From: a virus
IMG/VR virus record: IMGVR_UViG_3300048042_000046
Location: 1 to 46,228 of that record
Reading direction: 5' to 3' (one strand)
DNA: 46,228 nt
The notes beneath the pieces were generated by a model that was not told where the DNA came from, did no database searches, and was given only the letters and a program-made list of their open reading frames with translations. Each line of letters opens with the position of its first letter. Position 1 is the stretch's first letter. Shown here piece by piece: positions 1 to 8,704 of this stretch. Both the position numbers and the translations under genes were made by a program.

Positions 1-7
1 CGCAGAA

Positions 8-601
8 ATGATAATAGCGTCGGGTGCATTAAGACAATTAGAACGACATTGGGAAGATGAAGAAAAAGTGGATGATGAAGAAAAAATTGGTCAAGCTAAA
101 ACTCAAACAGAACCTAAACAAGAACCCATACAAAAATCTGAAAATAATGTATCAAAAGATGCTATCAATAAAGCTATACAACTATTAAATCGTCCCAATG
201 GTAAGCAAGCTGCAATGAATTATTTACGACAATTGGCTGGCGAACCAACCAATAATACAAATAATGCTATTACGGCAAGTAATGGAAAATCATATTATTT
301 GACAGTTGGCGCAAATGGTGATAGGATTTGGCATAATTCAGCTAACGCAGCAGATGAAGCCAGTGGAAATATAGAACGTGAGTTAGAAGCTAAATCAAAT
401 AATCTAAAAGAGTCTATCAGAAAACTACGTAAGATACTAGAAACAGCATCAAGTGGATCAACAGCATCTGGTAGTATAGCTAGTGTCGCTAATCCAATGG
501 GTGCAACAATTTCTAGAACCCCTAATCTTTTTGGTTACGTACCATATCAATCTTCTGTAAAATTAAAAAAGCGTAAGAAACAACCTAAGAATACGTCTTA
601 A
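8..601 (+). CDS. Hypothetical protein, possibly 5'-truncated
   Basis: Not recognised. The frame is open to the left edge, so the ATG at 8 may be internal and the gene may begin outside the window. The visible 197 residues are hydrophilic: an acidic/lysine-rich segment (about residues 15-50), a central Asn/Gly-rich part with a GKSYYLTVGANGDRIWH stretch, a predicted helical segment rich in Glu/Lys/Leu (about 120-145), and a basic tail (KLKKRKKQPK). It lies just upstream of a virion-type gene and ends before a late promoter, so a head or tail accessory role is possible, by context only. Confidence 0.6.
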   Translation: MIIASGALRQLERHWEDEEKVDDEEKIGQAKTQTEPKQEPIQKSENNVSKDAINKAIQLLNRPNGKQAAMNYLRQLAGEPTNNTNNAITASNGKSYYLTVGANGDRIWHNSANAADEASGNIERELEAKSNNLKESIRKLRKILETASSGSTASGSIASVANPMGATISRTPNLFGYVPYQSSVKLKKRKKQPKNTS

Positions 602-613
602 ACGCACCGTTTA

Positions 614-621
614 TATAAATA
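614..621 (+). promoter_or_regulatory. Late promoter (TATAAATA)
   Basis: Exact match to the T4-type late promoter box TATAAATA, 40 bp before the next start codon and in a gap between genes. A good ribosome site (AAAGGAG) follows at 648-654. The box probably drives strong late transcription of the 264-aa protein downstream. Confidence 0.7.
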
Positions 622-660
622 ATTACGCAATAACAATTTTGCATATAAAGGAGAATTAAT

Positions 661-1455
661 ATGACAGATAGAGTAAATGGAGGCGTATTTGCTGGTGAAT
701 TCCTTACCGGTAATATGAACTTCTTCAGTTTTGCTACTACAGTTCCAGTTGGTCAGACCAACGTAACTACACCAGTAGAAGACTTGAATACATACCAGAC
801 TTACGAGACATTAGGCGTATGGACACCAGTAAGTGTAACTAACGCTTTTGGTGGTTCAACTACTTATAGTACACTAGATACATATCTAGATGCTTTCTAT
901 CAGCAGGTAAACTTAGACAACCTAATTGAAGTATTTGCTACTCGCGCAAATCCAGTTGCAATTAGCGTCAAGACTTTCCCAACTAGCATCAACGGTGCAA
1001 CTGTAGTTGGTAACACTAGCGTTATATTCAGTCAGATGGGTTATCAGAATGCTATTAGTCCTACACCTACTAGTGTATTTGGTCAGGCATATTCAGTAAG
1101 TCCAACTATATACATTGTTAACATGGCAACTGAAAAGAGTTTGTTATGGACTGCAGGTAACGTAACTGGTAACTACAGCGGAACTCCAGCTAACAACACT
1201 AACGAAAATGGTTACAACATTCTAAGTAATAACCTATTGTACGGCGGAGTAGATGGAAGAATTGCGTTTGATAATCAGGATACACAGGTTATCAATGCGT
1301 CGTCAAATACAACTACATTTGCAACTAATAGTTACTTTGCTACAGCAAACACTGTTGCTCCATGGGTTGGAATTTGGGATGCTTCAGGAAGCACTGGAAA
1401 CGTAAACGTAATGGCAAACCAGTTGTTCTTCGACGGTGGATCAAACCTAGCTTAA
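661..1455 (+). CDS. Putative abundant virion protein (Thr/Asn/Ser-rich)
   Basis: 264 residues, not assignable to a named family. It is rich in Thr, Asn, Ser, Gly and Val with very few Lys and Arg, no signal peptide and no hydrophobic segment, a composition typical of beta-rich virion proteins. Codon use differs from its neighbours: AAC, TAC, TTC, CAG and GTA are strongly preferred although the region is AT-rich, as expected for a very highly expressed gene. It sits alone between an exact TATAAATA late promoter with an AAAGGAG site and a strong hairpin terminator, so it is a monocistronic late unit. A decoration, tube or fibre-type structural protein is a reasonable inference; a scaffolding role cannot be excluded. 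Confidence 0.7.
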   Translation: MTDRVNGGVFAGEFLTGNMNFFSFATTVPVGQTNVTTPVEDLNTYQTYETLGVWTPVSVTNAFGGSTTYSTLDTYLDAFYQQVNLDNLIEVFATRANPVAISVKTFPTSINGATVVGNTSVIFSQMGYQNAISPTPTSVFGQAYSVSPTIYIVNMATEKSLLWTAGNVTGNYSGTPANNTNENGYNILSNNLLYGGVDGRIAFDNQDTQVINASSNTTTFATNSYFATANTVAPWVGIWDASGSTGNVNVMANQLFFDGGSNLA

Positions 1456-1482
1456 TAGTTAGGTATTGTTACTTAATAATAC

Positions 1483-1509
1483 AAAAGGGTGTCTTTCGAC
1501 ACCCTTTTT
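1483..1509 (+). terminator. Rho-independent terminator
   Basis: Perfect 11-bp stem AAAAGGGTGTC / GACACCCTTTT with a TTTC tetraloop and a T-run. It closes the upstream late unit. Because the stem starts with A's, it can also terminate the convergent methyltransferase gene on the minus strand. Confidence 0.9.
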
Positions 1510-1533
1510 CATTTGAATAATTTTTGAAATAGT

Positions 1534-2085
1534 TTAAATTTTATGGTGTAACCAACTTCCGACGAGTTCCCCATTATAAATTTTATAAGTTGGCAGCATT
1601 TCTTTTACGGCTTTTTCAACACCGTTTGCATGACCTTCAACATAATCATGCCCACCTAAGTACCCTCCTTTTTTAATTTTAGGTAACCAAGCGATTATAT
1701 CAGCCTTAACATATTCATATTCATGGAGTGCATCAATCCATACAAAATCTAAACTCTCATTAGCATATGATTTTGCTATTTCTGGTGTTACCCCAGATAT
1801 TGGAGTAAAATATCCATCTGCTAGTTTCATTCTGATAATAAAATCAACCATGTGATTACTATTATATCCATGACCTCCTTCATTACGGCCATCCCACGAA
1901 TCTATACAATCAAAACTGATTTTTTTACCACTATTGGCTATTTCTACTGCCATAAAAGCGGCACTTCTACCATGATATACTCCGACTTCTACAAAATGTG
2001 CAGTATTAATAGCTTCGCTTACCATTAAATTGTATATTTCTTGGTAATCAAACCAACCCTTAATATCAGTATAAAAATGATCCAT
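1534..2085 (-). CDS. Class I SAM-dependent methyltransferase (Methyltransf_24-like)
   Basis: About 183 residues with a Rossmann methyltransferase pattern. Motif I is FVEVGVYHGRSAAF near the N-terminus, followed by an acidic strand end (FDCIDSWDG), then LDFVWIDALHEYEYVKADI and GGYLGGHDY, as in the Methyltransf_24 family often found beside glycosyltransferases. The substrate cannot be told. The start at 2085 is chosen because GGAGG lies 8 bases before that ATG; the frame stays open to an ATG at 2124 without such a site. It is the only minus-strand gene in the first 11 kb and shares a terminator with the convergent structural gene, so it looks like an inserted cargo gene. Confidence 0.8.
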   Translation of the reverse strand: MDHFYTDIKGWFDYQEIYNLMVSEAINTAHFVEVGVYHGRSAAFMAVEIANSGKKISFDCIDSWDGRNEGGHGYNSNHMVDFIIRMKLADGYFTPISGVTPEIAKSYANESLDFVWIDALHEYEYVKADIIAWLPKIKKGGYLGGHDYVEGHANGVEKAVKEMLPTYKIYNGELVGSWLHHKI

Positions 2086-2176
2086 TATGCTATCCTCCAT
2101 AGACTCTATATTTAATTTGATCAATGAATTAACTAAACATACATGTTTTCTTTTGTGATTAGCTAAATATTAAGTT

Positions 2177-2347
2177 ATGAAAACCAACACCTCAAAGCTT
2201 GACGACGTATTTGACGAATCAGTACAATATAAAATTCAATTTGTACGAACAAATGGCAAACTAAAGATGGTCCGCCGTAAAGTAACCCCAGCAGAGATTA
2301 AAGAACCTGAGAAACAATTGTTTCCTATCAGCAATGAAAGATCATAG
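2177..2347 (+). CDS. Small conserved-looking hypothetical protein
   Basis: 56 residues, starting MKTNTSKLDDVFDES, with a basic middle (GKLKMVRRKVTPAEI). It overlaps the next gene by 14 bases in another frame, an arrangement usual in this genome and suggestive of translational coupling. No family recognised. A CTAAATAT box lies immediately upstream (2163-2170), too close to the start to leave a leader. Confidence 0.6.
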   Translation: MKTNTSKLDDVFDESVQYKIQFVRTNGKLKMVRRKVTPAEIKEPEKQLFPISNERS

Positions 2348-3128
2348 AATCATGAAATCCCTAAAAGATTATTTACAAATTTCGAATTCAGAACCTAAAG
2401 TGGGTAATGATGTTGTGATGGAGGATGGAACAATGAGACCTCTTAAGAAATATGCACAGGTAGACTTAGCCGGTGCAGAGGGCTTGTACGAAACTAACAT
2501 TGATCGTTGGAGTCGAAATGCTAAACACCACTTTGCTAAAAGTGAATTAGTATCAGCAAATGACCAACCAGAATTTGAAGAAGGAGATGTTGCGCTATAC
2601 GAAGGTAAAGAAGTATCTATAAAAATTCCACAAGGACCAAAGAAGACTATAGGTATTATGCTTGATAATCATCTCAGAATGGTGCATCAGACTAAAGTAA
2701 CTAAGTTAGAAGAAATGGTAATGGGCGGATTAAAGAGCGTTACTCCATTGAATCGTATTATGCAGTTAGCCGGATTAGAACATTCTGGATCAGTTGAGCA
2801 TATTACTGAAGATGAAGTATTAACCGAAACTGATGCAGAAGGTATGCTAGCACAACTGGTAACTGCAGCACAAAACATGCCACAATATAAGAATAATCCG
2901 GACTCAGCGAAGTTGTATGTAATTGGAAGTGTGCTAAGTCAAATAGCTACTGATATCAATAACAATAAATTCCAAACTGCTGGGGCGCTAGCCAAAATGA
3001 ATGAATTGCAACCATTGGGAGCATTAGGAGCAGATTTAATTAAGACCGCACAAACATTGGGTCAGGCAAATCCAGCGGCGAATGCAATACCTCAGGCAGC
3101 ACCAGCTGCACCAATACAAGGACAATAA
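2334..3128 (+). CDS. Hypothetical protein, possible virion or assembly protein
   Basis: 264 residues, no firm family. The N-terminal half contains a MEDGTMRPLKKYAQVDLAG segment and an acidic EEGDVALYEGKEVSIKIP strand pair. The middle (about 110-160) is helical. The C-terminus is an Ala/Pro/Gln-rich low-complexity tail (about 240-264). It overlaps the 56-aa gene upstream, and its stop overlaps the start of the 70-aa gene downstream (TAATG), so the three form an operon. Position among structural genes suggests an assembly or virion role. A second in-frame ATG at codon 7 is an alternative start. Confidence 0.6.
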   Translation: MKDHRIMKSLKDYLQISNSEPKVGNDVVMEDGTMRPLKKYAQVDLAGAEGLYETNIDRWSRNAKHHFAKSELVSANDQPEFEEGDVALYEGKEVSIKIPQGPKKTIGIMLDNHLRMVHQTKVTKLEEMVMGGLKSVTPLNRIMQLAGLEHSGSVEHITEDEVLTETDAEGMLAQLVTAAQNMPQYKNNPDSAKLYVIGSVLSQIATDINNNKFQTAGALAKMNELQPLGALGADLIKTAQTLGQANPAANAIPQAAPAAPIQGQ

Positions 3129-3340
3129 TGCGATTTTTAGAAATAACAAGTGGATTGCGAGTTCCGATTAGTAACGATGAACAAGTTGTATTACAGATAA
3201 TACGTGATCATCGCGATCCATTTCCTAAATCTAAACTTAATATTAGAGAAAAAGAGATCGCCAGAAACCTAGTGCATAAAGGTTTTGTTGATAGAGTATT
3301 GATTGAAAATAAGATATATTTCATTTATAATGAAGTGTAA
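3128..3340 (+). CDS. Small hypothetical protein
   Basis: 70 residues, starting by TAATG overlap with the gene before it. Sequence such as NIREKEIARNLVHKGFVDRVLIE resembles a short winged-helix-like helix-turn fold. Similar small proteins occur in T4-like marine phage virion regions as far as I recall, but I cannot name a function. Confidence 0.6.
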   Translation: MRFLEITSGLRVPISNDEQVVLQIIRDHRDPFPKSKLNIREKEIARNLVHKGFVDRVLIENKIYFIYNEV

Positions 3341-3372
3341 TGTCGATTAATATAAAATAACAGGAAATTGAT

Positions 3373-3488
3373 ATGATATTGATGACGCTAGATTTCCAGA
3401 AATACGAATTGAGGCAGAAAAATTAGCTAGCAAGCTTAATCAAACGTTAAATATAAGCTCAAACATCTGGTGGGTAGAAAAATCATGA
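3373..3488 (+). pseudogene. Small gene with a frame break at its start
   Basis: The frame 3372-3488 encodes 38 residues that look like real protein (DDARFPEIRIEAEKLASKL, then NISSNIWWVEKS). Its TGA stop overlaps the next ATG as ATGA, the layout of real gene pairs here. Yet the frame has no ATG, GTG or TTG. A properly placed ATG (3373, seven bases after AGGA) lies in a different frame, which stops after 17 codons. A one-base gain or two-base loss between 3376 and 3380 would join them. It may be a mutation, a sequencing error or frameshift translation. Confidence 0.5.
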
Positions 3489-4153
3489 CCATAGTTTCAA
3501 ATGAAAGTAAAGATGCCATGCAGCGAATTTTAGACGCAATTAATGGCAAACCTAAAGCATTAGCTCAAACTAAAAAAGAAATAGCCGAGGCAAATGATCC
3601 ATTGGCTGATCTGGGATCCCCTGGTCAACCTTCAAGTCAGGCGATTAGTGCAATGGCTAAAGTCTTAAGTAGGCTTAATAACGTAACATCGCAAGTATTA
3701 ACTGAGAGTGAATTTGATCCTCAATTAAATGAAGCCATTCATACAAAACGTATAGCTAACAGAGTAACAGTTGGTAGCTATGAAATTATGATTAAAGAAG
3801 ATGAAAATCGAATTGCAGGAAAACAATTCTATGGGATATATCATAGTCAAAGTGGCGATGTTATAGCAGATGACATTACTTTATATGAAGTTGCTCTAAC
3901 AGTTGTTAAGCAATTGAACAACGGAAAATATGTTAACTCAACTATAGTAAGAAAACTATTTGAAATGGATGACAAATATACGTCGCAGAAAATCTCTACA
4001 ATTCAATATAAACAACGAGCGGTTACATTTATGAAAAAGGGCGATGCTAATAAAAGTGGAATATTTGAAAGCAGATATCAATCTAGTATTAGAAATTTAG
4101 GTGCAACTAAACAAGAAATTAAGAAACTAATCATCGAAAGTAAACGACTTTAA
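3485..4153 (+). CDS. Hypothetical protein
   Basis: 222 residues from the ATG at 3485, preferred because it overlaps the preceding stop as ATGA; a GTG at 3470 is possible. The N-terminal third is Ala/Ser/Lys-rich and helical (SKDAMQRILDAINGKPKAL). The middle part (about 85-160) looks folded, with alternating strands and helices (VGSYEIMIKEDENRIAGKQ). The C-terminus is basic. The stop overlaps the start of the Fe-S carrier gene (TAATG). Probably part of a late virion operon; function not recognised. Confidence 0.65.
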   Translation: MTIVSNESKDAMQRILDAINGKPKALAQTKKEIAEANDPLADLGSPGQPSSQAISAMAKVLSRLNNVTSQVLTESEFDPQLNEAIHTKRIANRVTVGSYEIMIKEDENRIAGKQFYGIYHSQSGDVIADDITLYEVALTVVKQLNNGKYVNSTIVRKLFEMDDKYTSQKISTIQYKQRAVTFMKKGDANKSGIFESRYQSSIRNLGATKQEIKKLIIESKRL

Positions 4154-4470
4154 TGACTATACAAATTACAGACTCTGCGGCCAATAAATTCAAATCTATG
4201 ACTAGTGACCAAAATATGTTTCCCAGAATCGAAATAGTTGCTGGAGGATGTAATGGATTCGAAAAACGATTCTCTATGAGCAAACCTGAATCTGATGATG
4301 TTGTAATGAAATTACAAAATGATACATTCATAGTTTTAGACGAATACAGTTACGAAATGTTAGATAAGAGCGTTGTAGATTACAAGCAAAGTATAACAGG
4401 TAATTTTTTCAGTATAGAAATCCCTGAAGCAGTTAGTTCTTGTGGATGTGGATCTAGTTTTAGCTTATAA
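4153..4470 (+). CDS. A-type Fe-S cluster carrier (IscA/ErpA/HesB-like)
   Basis: 105 residues spanning the complete HesB/IscA fold. It carries the three conserved cysteines at the family positions: Cys33 in AGGCNGF and Cys97/Cys99 in the SSCGCGSS end (IscA of E. coli uses 35, 99 and 101). Proteins of this family take up and deliver Fe-S clusters to target apo-enzymes in the cytoplasm. The gene is translationally coupled to the preceding one (TAATG) and followed by a late promoter. Similar genes are known from some marine phages as auxiliary metabolic genes. The client protein in infected cells is unknown; use as a virion-associated metal protein is an alternative. Confidence 0.9.
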   Translation: MTIQITDSAANKFKSMTSDQNMFPRIEIVAGGCNGFEKRFSMSKPESDDVVMKLQNDTFIVLDEYSYEMLDKSVVDYKQSITGNFFSIEIPEAVSSCGCGSSFSL

Positions 4471-4491
4471 ACCTTTCCTTTATGCCAGTCT

Positions 4492-4527
4492 GATAAATAA
4501 ATATTAGCAATAAATACCCGATTCGGG
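4492..4527 (+). promoter_or_regulatory. Late promoter GATAAATA with 5' hairpin
   Basis: GATAAATA at 4492-4499, a one-base variant of the T4 late box, 38 bp before the start of the large structural gene. The leader contains a short GC hairpin, CCCG-ATT-CGGG (4517-4527), directly followed by AAAGG and the ATG at 4538. The hairpin could protect the 5' end or affect ribosome entry. Confidence 0.6.
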
Positions 4528-4537
4528 AAAGGTTAAT

Positions 4538-7500
4538 ATGTTTATCAATACGTTTGAAAACAGCAATGAATATAAATTAAAGCAAATTCTGGCTACACTA
4601 AAGGACGTCTACGGTGTAGAGTTAAAACTTAACGAGCGTTCAGATGAAGACCTACTTGCATTAAGACAGAGTAGTGAAGTAGTCAAGAACAGCATCGTAA
4701 GTGAAAGTCAATTCAACACGTACAATACAAATCCAGAATATACTAAGAACATGCTTATTATGGAGGCTGTTCATCTATTCCTAACTGAGATAGCACCAAA
4801 GCGTACTAGAAAGACCAAAGTAAAAGAAAATGCGGTTCCAAGTACACCACCAAGTCAGCCAATAAAGCCAGCAACTACGGCAACTAGTTCCCCACAAACT
4901 CCTGGTACTTTAACAGTACGAAAAGGAAATGACACTAAGGTAATTCCTGCAGCTCAGCTAGCAGGATTACAAGCACAGGGTTATCAAGTAGTTGGTGCAG
5001 ATGATCCAAATCAAGGACAAGCTCAAGGACAACCACCAGTAAGTGAAGATGATAGTAATGTATCATCTTTTGCTAAGGTACAGAATGATGCATTATTGAG
5101 TAAACACGGTCTTGACGTCCAGGATTCGAGTTTTAGTAATTACCCTCCTAATGTACGAGCAAAGCTTAAGGCTCAAAAAAAAGAACTTCTAAAACAATAT
5201 GGACTCGCAGTAGATCCGGGTCCTACTGATATAAGAGATAATTCTGCCTTGATGGCACTTGCGGCAGAATTTGGTGTTGATCTTACTCCTAGAGGTATCC
5301 CTTCTAACAGTAATGACCTTGCGCCAGTTGTTAAACCAAATAACGTTGCTAAATTTACTGGTAATTCAAAGCCAATAAATCCGTCAGCAAAACCTAACAC
5401 TGACAATGTTACTAAGTTCTCACCGACTAAGTTTTCTGGAGTTAAACCCGACCAATTTGAGGGCGTGCGAGGACCAAAAGTTGCAGATAGAGGTGTGTCA
5501 CGTAAAAAATTAGACACAGATCAAGGTCGAGGTTTATCACTTACACCATATAGGCAGCCTGGAGAAAAGTTTAAATCAGAGTTAACCGCAAATGCGGCAG
5601 GCCCAGTTGTTGATTTTATGAACAAAGGTGGTAAAGTGACTAAAGTTGCTGCAAAAAGTATGAAACTCCCAGCAAAGAAGCCTGAAAATACTAGTTTATT
5701 CAATCGATATGGTATTACTTCGGAATCTAAGAAAGTAAATGAAGCAATACAGTGGGATGCAACCAAGTACCAAGGTCATGCAGCATTAAAAGCTGAAATA
5801 AATGGTAAGACAGCTTATATCACTGCTAAAGATATGGACGATCTAGATGACGACGGAATGAAGCTTAGCCGAGAAGGCGCTCAATATGTTGCTTATGTTG
5901 ACGGAAAGAAGATTTGCAAAGATAAATCAAAATCTGTCGTAAAGAAAGCAATTATGGATTATGTAAAAAAGAAGCCAGTGAAAGAATCATTGGACCTAGA
6001 AAAAGATTATCAAGCAAGTATGGCGAGAGCAGAATTGTATCGTAATACAAAATATGCAATGGAAATGATGAAATTAATTAGACCAGACGACAATGTCCAA
6101 TCTTGGATATCATCTAGTTTAGTTAAAGCTGCTGATTATTTAGAACAGGTATTCCAATATATGGATTATTATACTAAATTTGAACCAGAGCAAATGTCAC
6201 CAGAAGAGACATCATTGGATGTAGCAGACGTGGCACCAGAAGATACAGGGTTAGGTGAAATGGATAGTTCAACAACAGGTGAACTTGCCCGAGAAAACCT
6301 ATTACAAATAGTTGAATATAGTACAAAGTTATTCAATATTTTAAAACCTGGTGATAAATTAGAAGGCTGGGTAGCAATGAAGCTAACTAGTGCCAGTAAC
6401 GATATAAGTAATGCTAAGCATTATTTAGACTATATCCAATTTGAGAAACATGCATCTGATCATATATCAGATATGGAAGGACCCATAAATGAGAAAACTG
6501 CTATGATTAAAGGACAAACTAGAAACAGATTAAGAGAAACAGATTCAATAGGCCAGATGCTTATGAAGATGATGGTAACAGAAGACCAAGACTTGGCACA
6601 AGCACAAGCATTACTAGCTGCTAAAAGCTTAAGTGATGATTTGTTAAGTATGGCTGAAAAGATTTCAAAGATGAGTGTCGACGACCTTATACCATTGGTT
6701 GACAGCATTAGAGATCAATTTGGTCCAGAAGCGGCTGATTCATATAGTTCAATGATGAAACAATCACTTGAAGCTTTATTAACTGCGGTAACTGAAGCTA
6801 AGACGACTAGTGACAATGCTATCACTCAACTACAAGGTGGTGAGATACCAGGTGCAGGTGGAGATTTGGGTGGTGATGCCGGTTCAGCACCTCCAAGTCC
6901 AGATGACTTAACAGGCGGAGACAATATGGGAACTGGTGGTCCAGCTATTGCACCAGAACCACAGAATCCACTTGGTAGAGTTAGAAAAGACGAATTAGGT
7001 GAAGCCTGGAAAGCAAAAATGAATACCCCTGAAAAGAAGAAGGGTATGTGGAACGGTTACACTGTTGCTGAGCTAAAGGCTAAAAAAGCAAAGCTAATGG
7101 ACAAAGAAGAGCGTACCGCTGCTGAGCAAACCAAAGTTAAAGAAATTAACTTTGCTATCCGCGCTAAACAAAAGAATAAATGGGGTGCTGTTAAGGAATC
7201 AGATTTCGTAACAAATCCAGATAAAGAAAATGATTATGCTAATATAAGAGCTCAAAGTCCAGGATCTAATAGTAGAAATTTAGGTGATAACCCTGAACTA
7301 GCGGCACTAATGAACAAATACGGAGTTAGTCAAGGACCAAAAGGCAATGAAGAAGTAGACGAAACTCCCGATCAGATGCCAACCAGTAGTAAGGAAAATG
7401 ACTACGCCAAGATACGAGCACAGAGCCCTGGACCAGATAGTCGTGATGTAAGTAGTAACCCTGAACTAGCGGCATTAATGAACAAATACGGAGTTAGTCA

Positions 7501-8692
7501 AGGATCAAAGGTAAATGAATCTGAAGATTCAACATTTAAGCCTAAGCAGACTCAGAAGGCAGAAACACCGCCAGTTAAAAAGAAGGAAGGTGGTTCTGCT
7601 AAGGGAAAATTTGCTACATCACAATTACAGGAAATTAAAGCTTTTTTAAATGATAAAATATCTTACAACAATTTGTCATTGTCATTACGTGAAAAGCTAG
7701 AATCAATGTATGGTGTATCTGATTCTGATTCAGGAAAAGGTGAAAAAATTCATAGTAAACTTACTAGCGCAGTAAACAAAGGTGACTTCGGCCACAGCTT
7801 TGTTGGTTATGTACGAGAAGGTACTTTAACTGAAAAGAAGTTAAAAGCAGTTTGTACTCCTCGTAAGTCAGCCGAAGATCGAAATAATAAGATGTCAGAG
7901 TTTGATGTTCGCAACATGAAGAGACCGGTAAAGAAGGATACTGATAATATCAAGCTTAAGGAAGAAGAAAAGGCAAAAACTAAGAAGGATAAAGAACCTT
8001 TTAATAAAGCTGAATATTTTGCTAAGAAAAATGCTGATAAGAAGAAAAAAGAAACTACTAAGAAAAAGGTAGATGAGTCAGCACCTCCAGGTAAGAAGGC
8101 ACAATCTTTTATTAAGGATAGTAAATCATCTTTTAAAGAGAAGTACGGTAAGAAGTGGCAGGAAAGACTTTATGCCACTGCATGGAAGAAGTTTGGCAAG
8201 AAGGATGAGAGTTATGTAAATGCAGCAATGCAATTAGAAAATAACAAATCGGCCCTAGCTAAACTTGAGACCGTGTTTGGAACACATAAAAAGGTCTATA
8301 AGAGCATGGTTAATGAAGGTAAAGCCGACGATCCATTGAATCTAGGTTACGGATTAGAAGGTGAATTGCTTGTTAAGCAGATGGGTGATGTTAAATCAAC
8401 TATTACTAAGCTAGCTGAGATGATTAAGAACGAAGTCAAAGCTGGTGCAATTGGATTGATTTTAGCAGAACAAGCTGCTGATAAGATAAACACAATTTCG
8501 GCTGCTAAGACCGTTGCTCCTTGGGGAGTTGCATGGAAGTCTGCATTAGGTAAGAGTCAAGCAAAGTTTTTTGAAAGCAAATCCGATAGAGATTATTGGG
8601 TAAGCTTAAAGACTCTTAGTGAATCTAAATTAATTGATCCTGAACATTTCGATGTACAATTAAGTAAATTATACGAAACTTATAGCCAATAA
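4538..8692 (+). CDS. Very large mosaic virion protein
   Basis: 1384 residues, the largest gene here, under a late promoter. It alternates folded modules with Pro/Gly/Ser/Lys-rich linkers: an N-terminal helical domain (1-85), a long disordered part (90-400), a small domain with AKDMDDLDDDGMKLS (about 415-480), two related helical repeats (about 490-550 and 585-640), a third helical domain (about 680-760), a Lys-rich module ending ELKAKKAKLMDKEER (about 830-890), a duplicated 38-residue repeat (896-933, 952-989) and a basic FKEKYGKKWQERLYATAWKK module (about 1190-1210). The module style resembles large structural proteins of marine T4-like phages. No enzyme motif seen. It may be an internal or injected head protein, but this is unproven. 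Confidence 0.75.
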   Translation: MFINTFENSNEYKLKQILATLKDVYGVELKLNERSDEDLLALRQSSEVVKNSIVSESQFNTYNTNPEYTKNMLIMEAVHLFLTEIAPKRTRKTKVKENAVPSTPPSQPIKPATTATSSPQTPGTLTVRKGNDTKVIPAAQLAGLQAQGYQVVGADDPNQGQAQGQPPVSEDDSNVSSFAKVQNDALLSKHGLDVQDSSFSNYPPNVRAKLKAQKKELLKQYGLAVDPGPTDIRDNSALMALAAEFGVDLTPRGIPSNSNDLAPVVKPNNVAKFTGNSKPINPSAKPNTDNVTKFSPTKFSGVKPDQFEGVRGPKVADRGVSRKKLDTDQGRGLSLTPYRQPGEKFKSELTANAAGPVVDFMNKGGKVTKVAAKSMKLPAKKPENTSLFNRYGITSESKKVNEAIQWDATKYQGHAALKAEINGKTAYITAKDMDDLDDDGMKLSREGAQYVAYVDGKKICKDKSKSVVKKAIMDYVKKKPVKESLDLEKDYQASMARAELYRNTKYAMEMMKLIRPDDNVQSWISSSLVKAADYLEQVFQYMDYYTKFEPEQMSPEETSLDVADVAPEDTGLGEMDSSTTGELARENLLQIVEYSTKLFNILKPGDKLEGWVAMKLTSASNDISNAKHYLDYIQFEKHASDHISDMEGPINEKTAMIKGQTRNRLRETDSIGQMLMKMMVTEDQDLAQAQALLAAKSLSDDLLSMAEKISKMSVDDLIPLVDSIRDQFGPEAADSYSSMMKQSLEALLTAVTEAKTTSDNAITQLQGGEIPGAGGDLGGDAGSAPPSPDDLTGGDNMGTGGPAIAPEPQNPLGRVRKDELGEAWKAKMNTPEKKKGMWNGYTVAELKAKKAKLMDKEERTAAEQTKVKEINFAIRAKQKNKWGAVKESDFVTNPDKENDYANIRAQSPGSNSRNLGDNPELAALMNKYGVSQGPKGNEEVDETPDQMPTSSKENDYAKIRAQSPGPDSRDVSSNPELAALMNKYGVSQGSKVNESEDSTFKPKQTQKAETPPVKKKEGGSAKGKFATSQLQEIKAFLNDKISYNNLSLSLREKLESMYGVSDSDSGKGEKIHSKLTSAVNKGDFGHSFVGYVREGTLTEKKLKAVCTPRKSAEDRNNKMSEFDVRNMKRPVKKDTDNIKLKEEEKAKTKKDKEPFNKAEYFAKKNADKKKKETTKKKVDESAPPGKKAQSFIKDSKSSFKEKYGKKWQERLYATAWKKFGKKDESYVNAAMQLENNKSALAKLETVFGTHKKVYKSMVNEGKADDPLNLGYGLEGELLVKQMGDVKSTITKLAEMIKNEVKAGAIGLILAEQAADKINTISAAKTVAPWGVAWKSALGKSQAKFFESKSDRDYWVSLKTLSESKLIDPEHFDVQLSKLYETYSQ
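7223..7504 (+). repeat. Duplicated 38-codon repeat within the structural gene
   Basis: Two copies, 7223-7336 and 7391-7504, both encoding KEND-YA-(N/K)-IRAQSPG, then S-R and NPELAALMNKYGVSQG. They are separated by 18 codons. Most differences are third-base changes, so the duplication is old and kept under protein-level selection. The end of the unit (NKYGVSQ) is echoed once more near 5700 (NRYGITSE). Confidence 0.85.
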
Positions 8693-8704
8693 AGGCAGGT
8701 ATTA

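Noticed and set aside
2163-2170. CTAAATAT as a late promoter for the 56-aa gene
   Set aside because: It ends 6 bases before the ATG, leaving no room for a leader or ribosome site; may be chance in AT-rich DNA.
5173-5766. Minus-strand frames inside the large structural gene
   Set aside because: They have no ribosome site, biased composition mirroring the sense Lys/Pro/Gly codons, and lie wholly in a well-supported sense gene.
7223-7504. Repeat pair as a possible CRISPR-like or mobile repeat
   Set aside because: Only two copies, in frame and with third-position differences, so it is a protein-level duplication.
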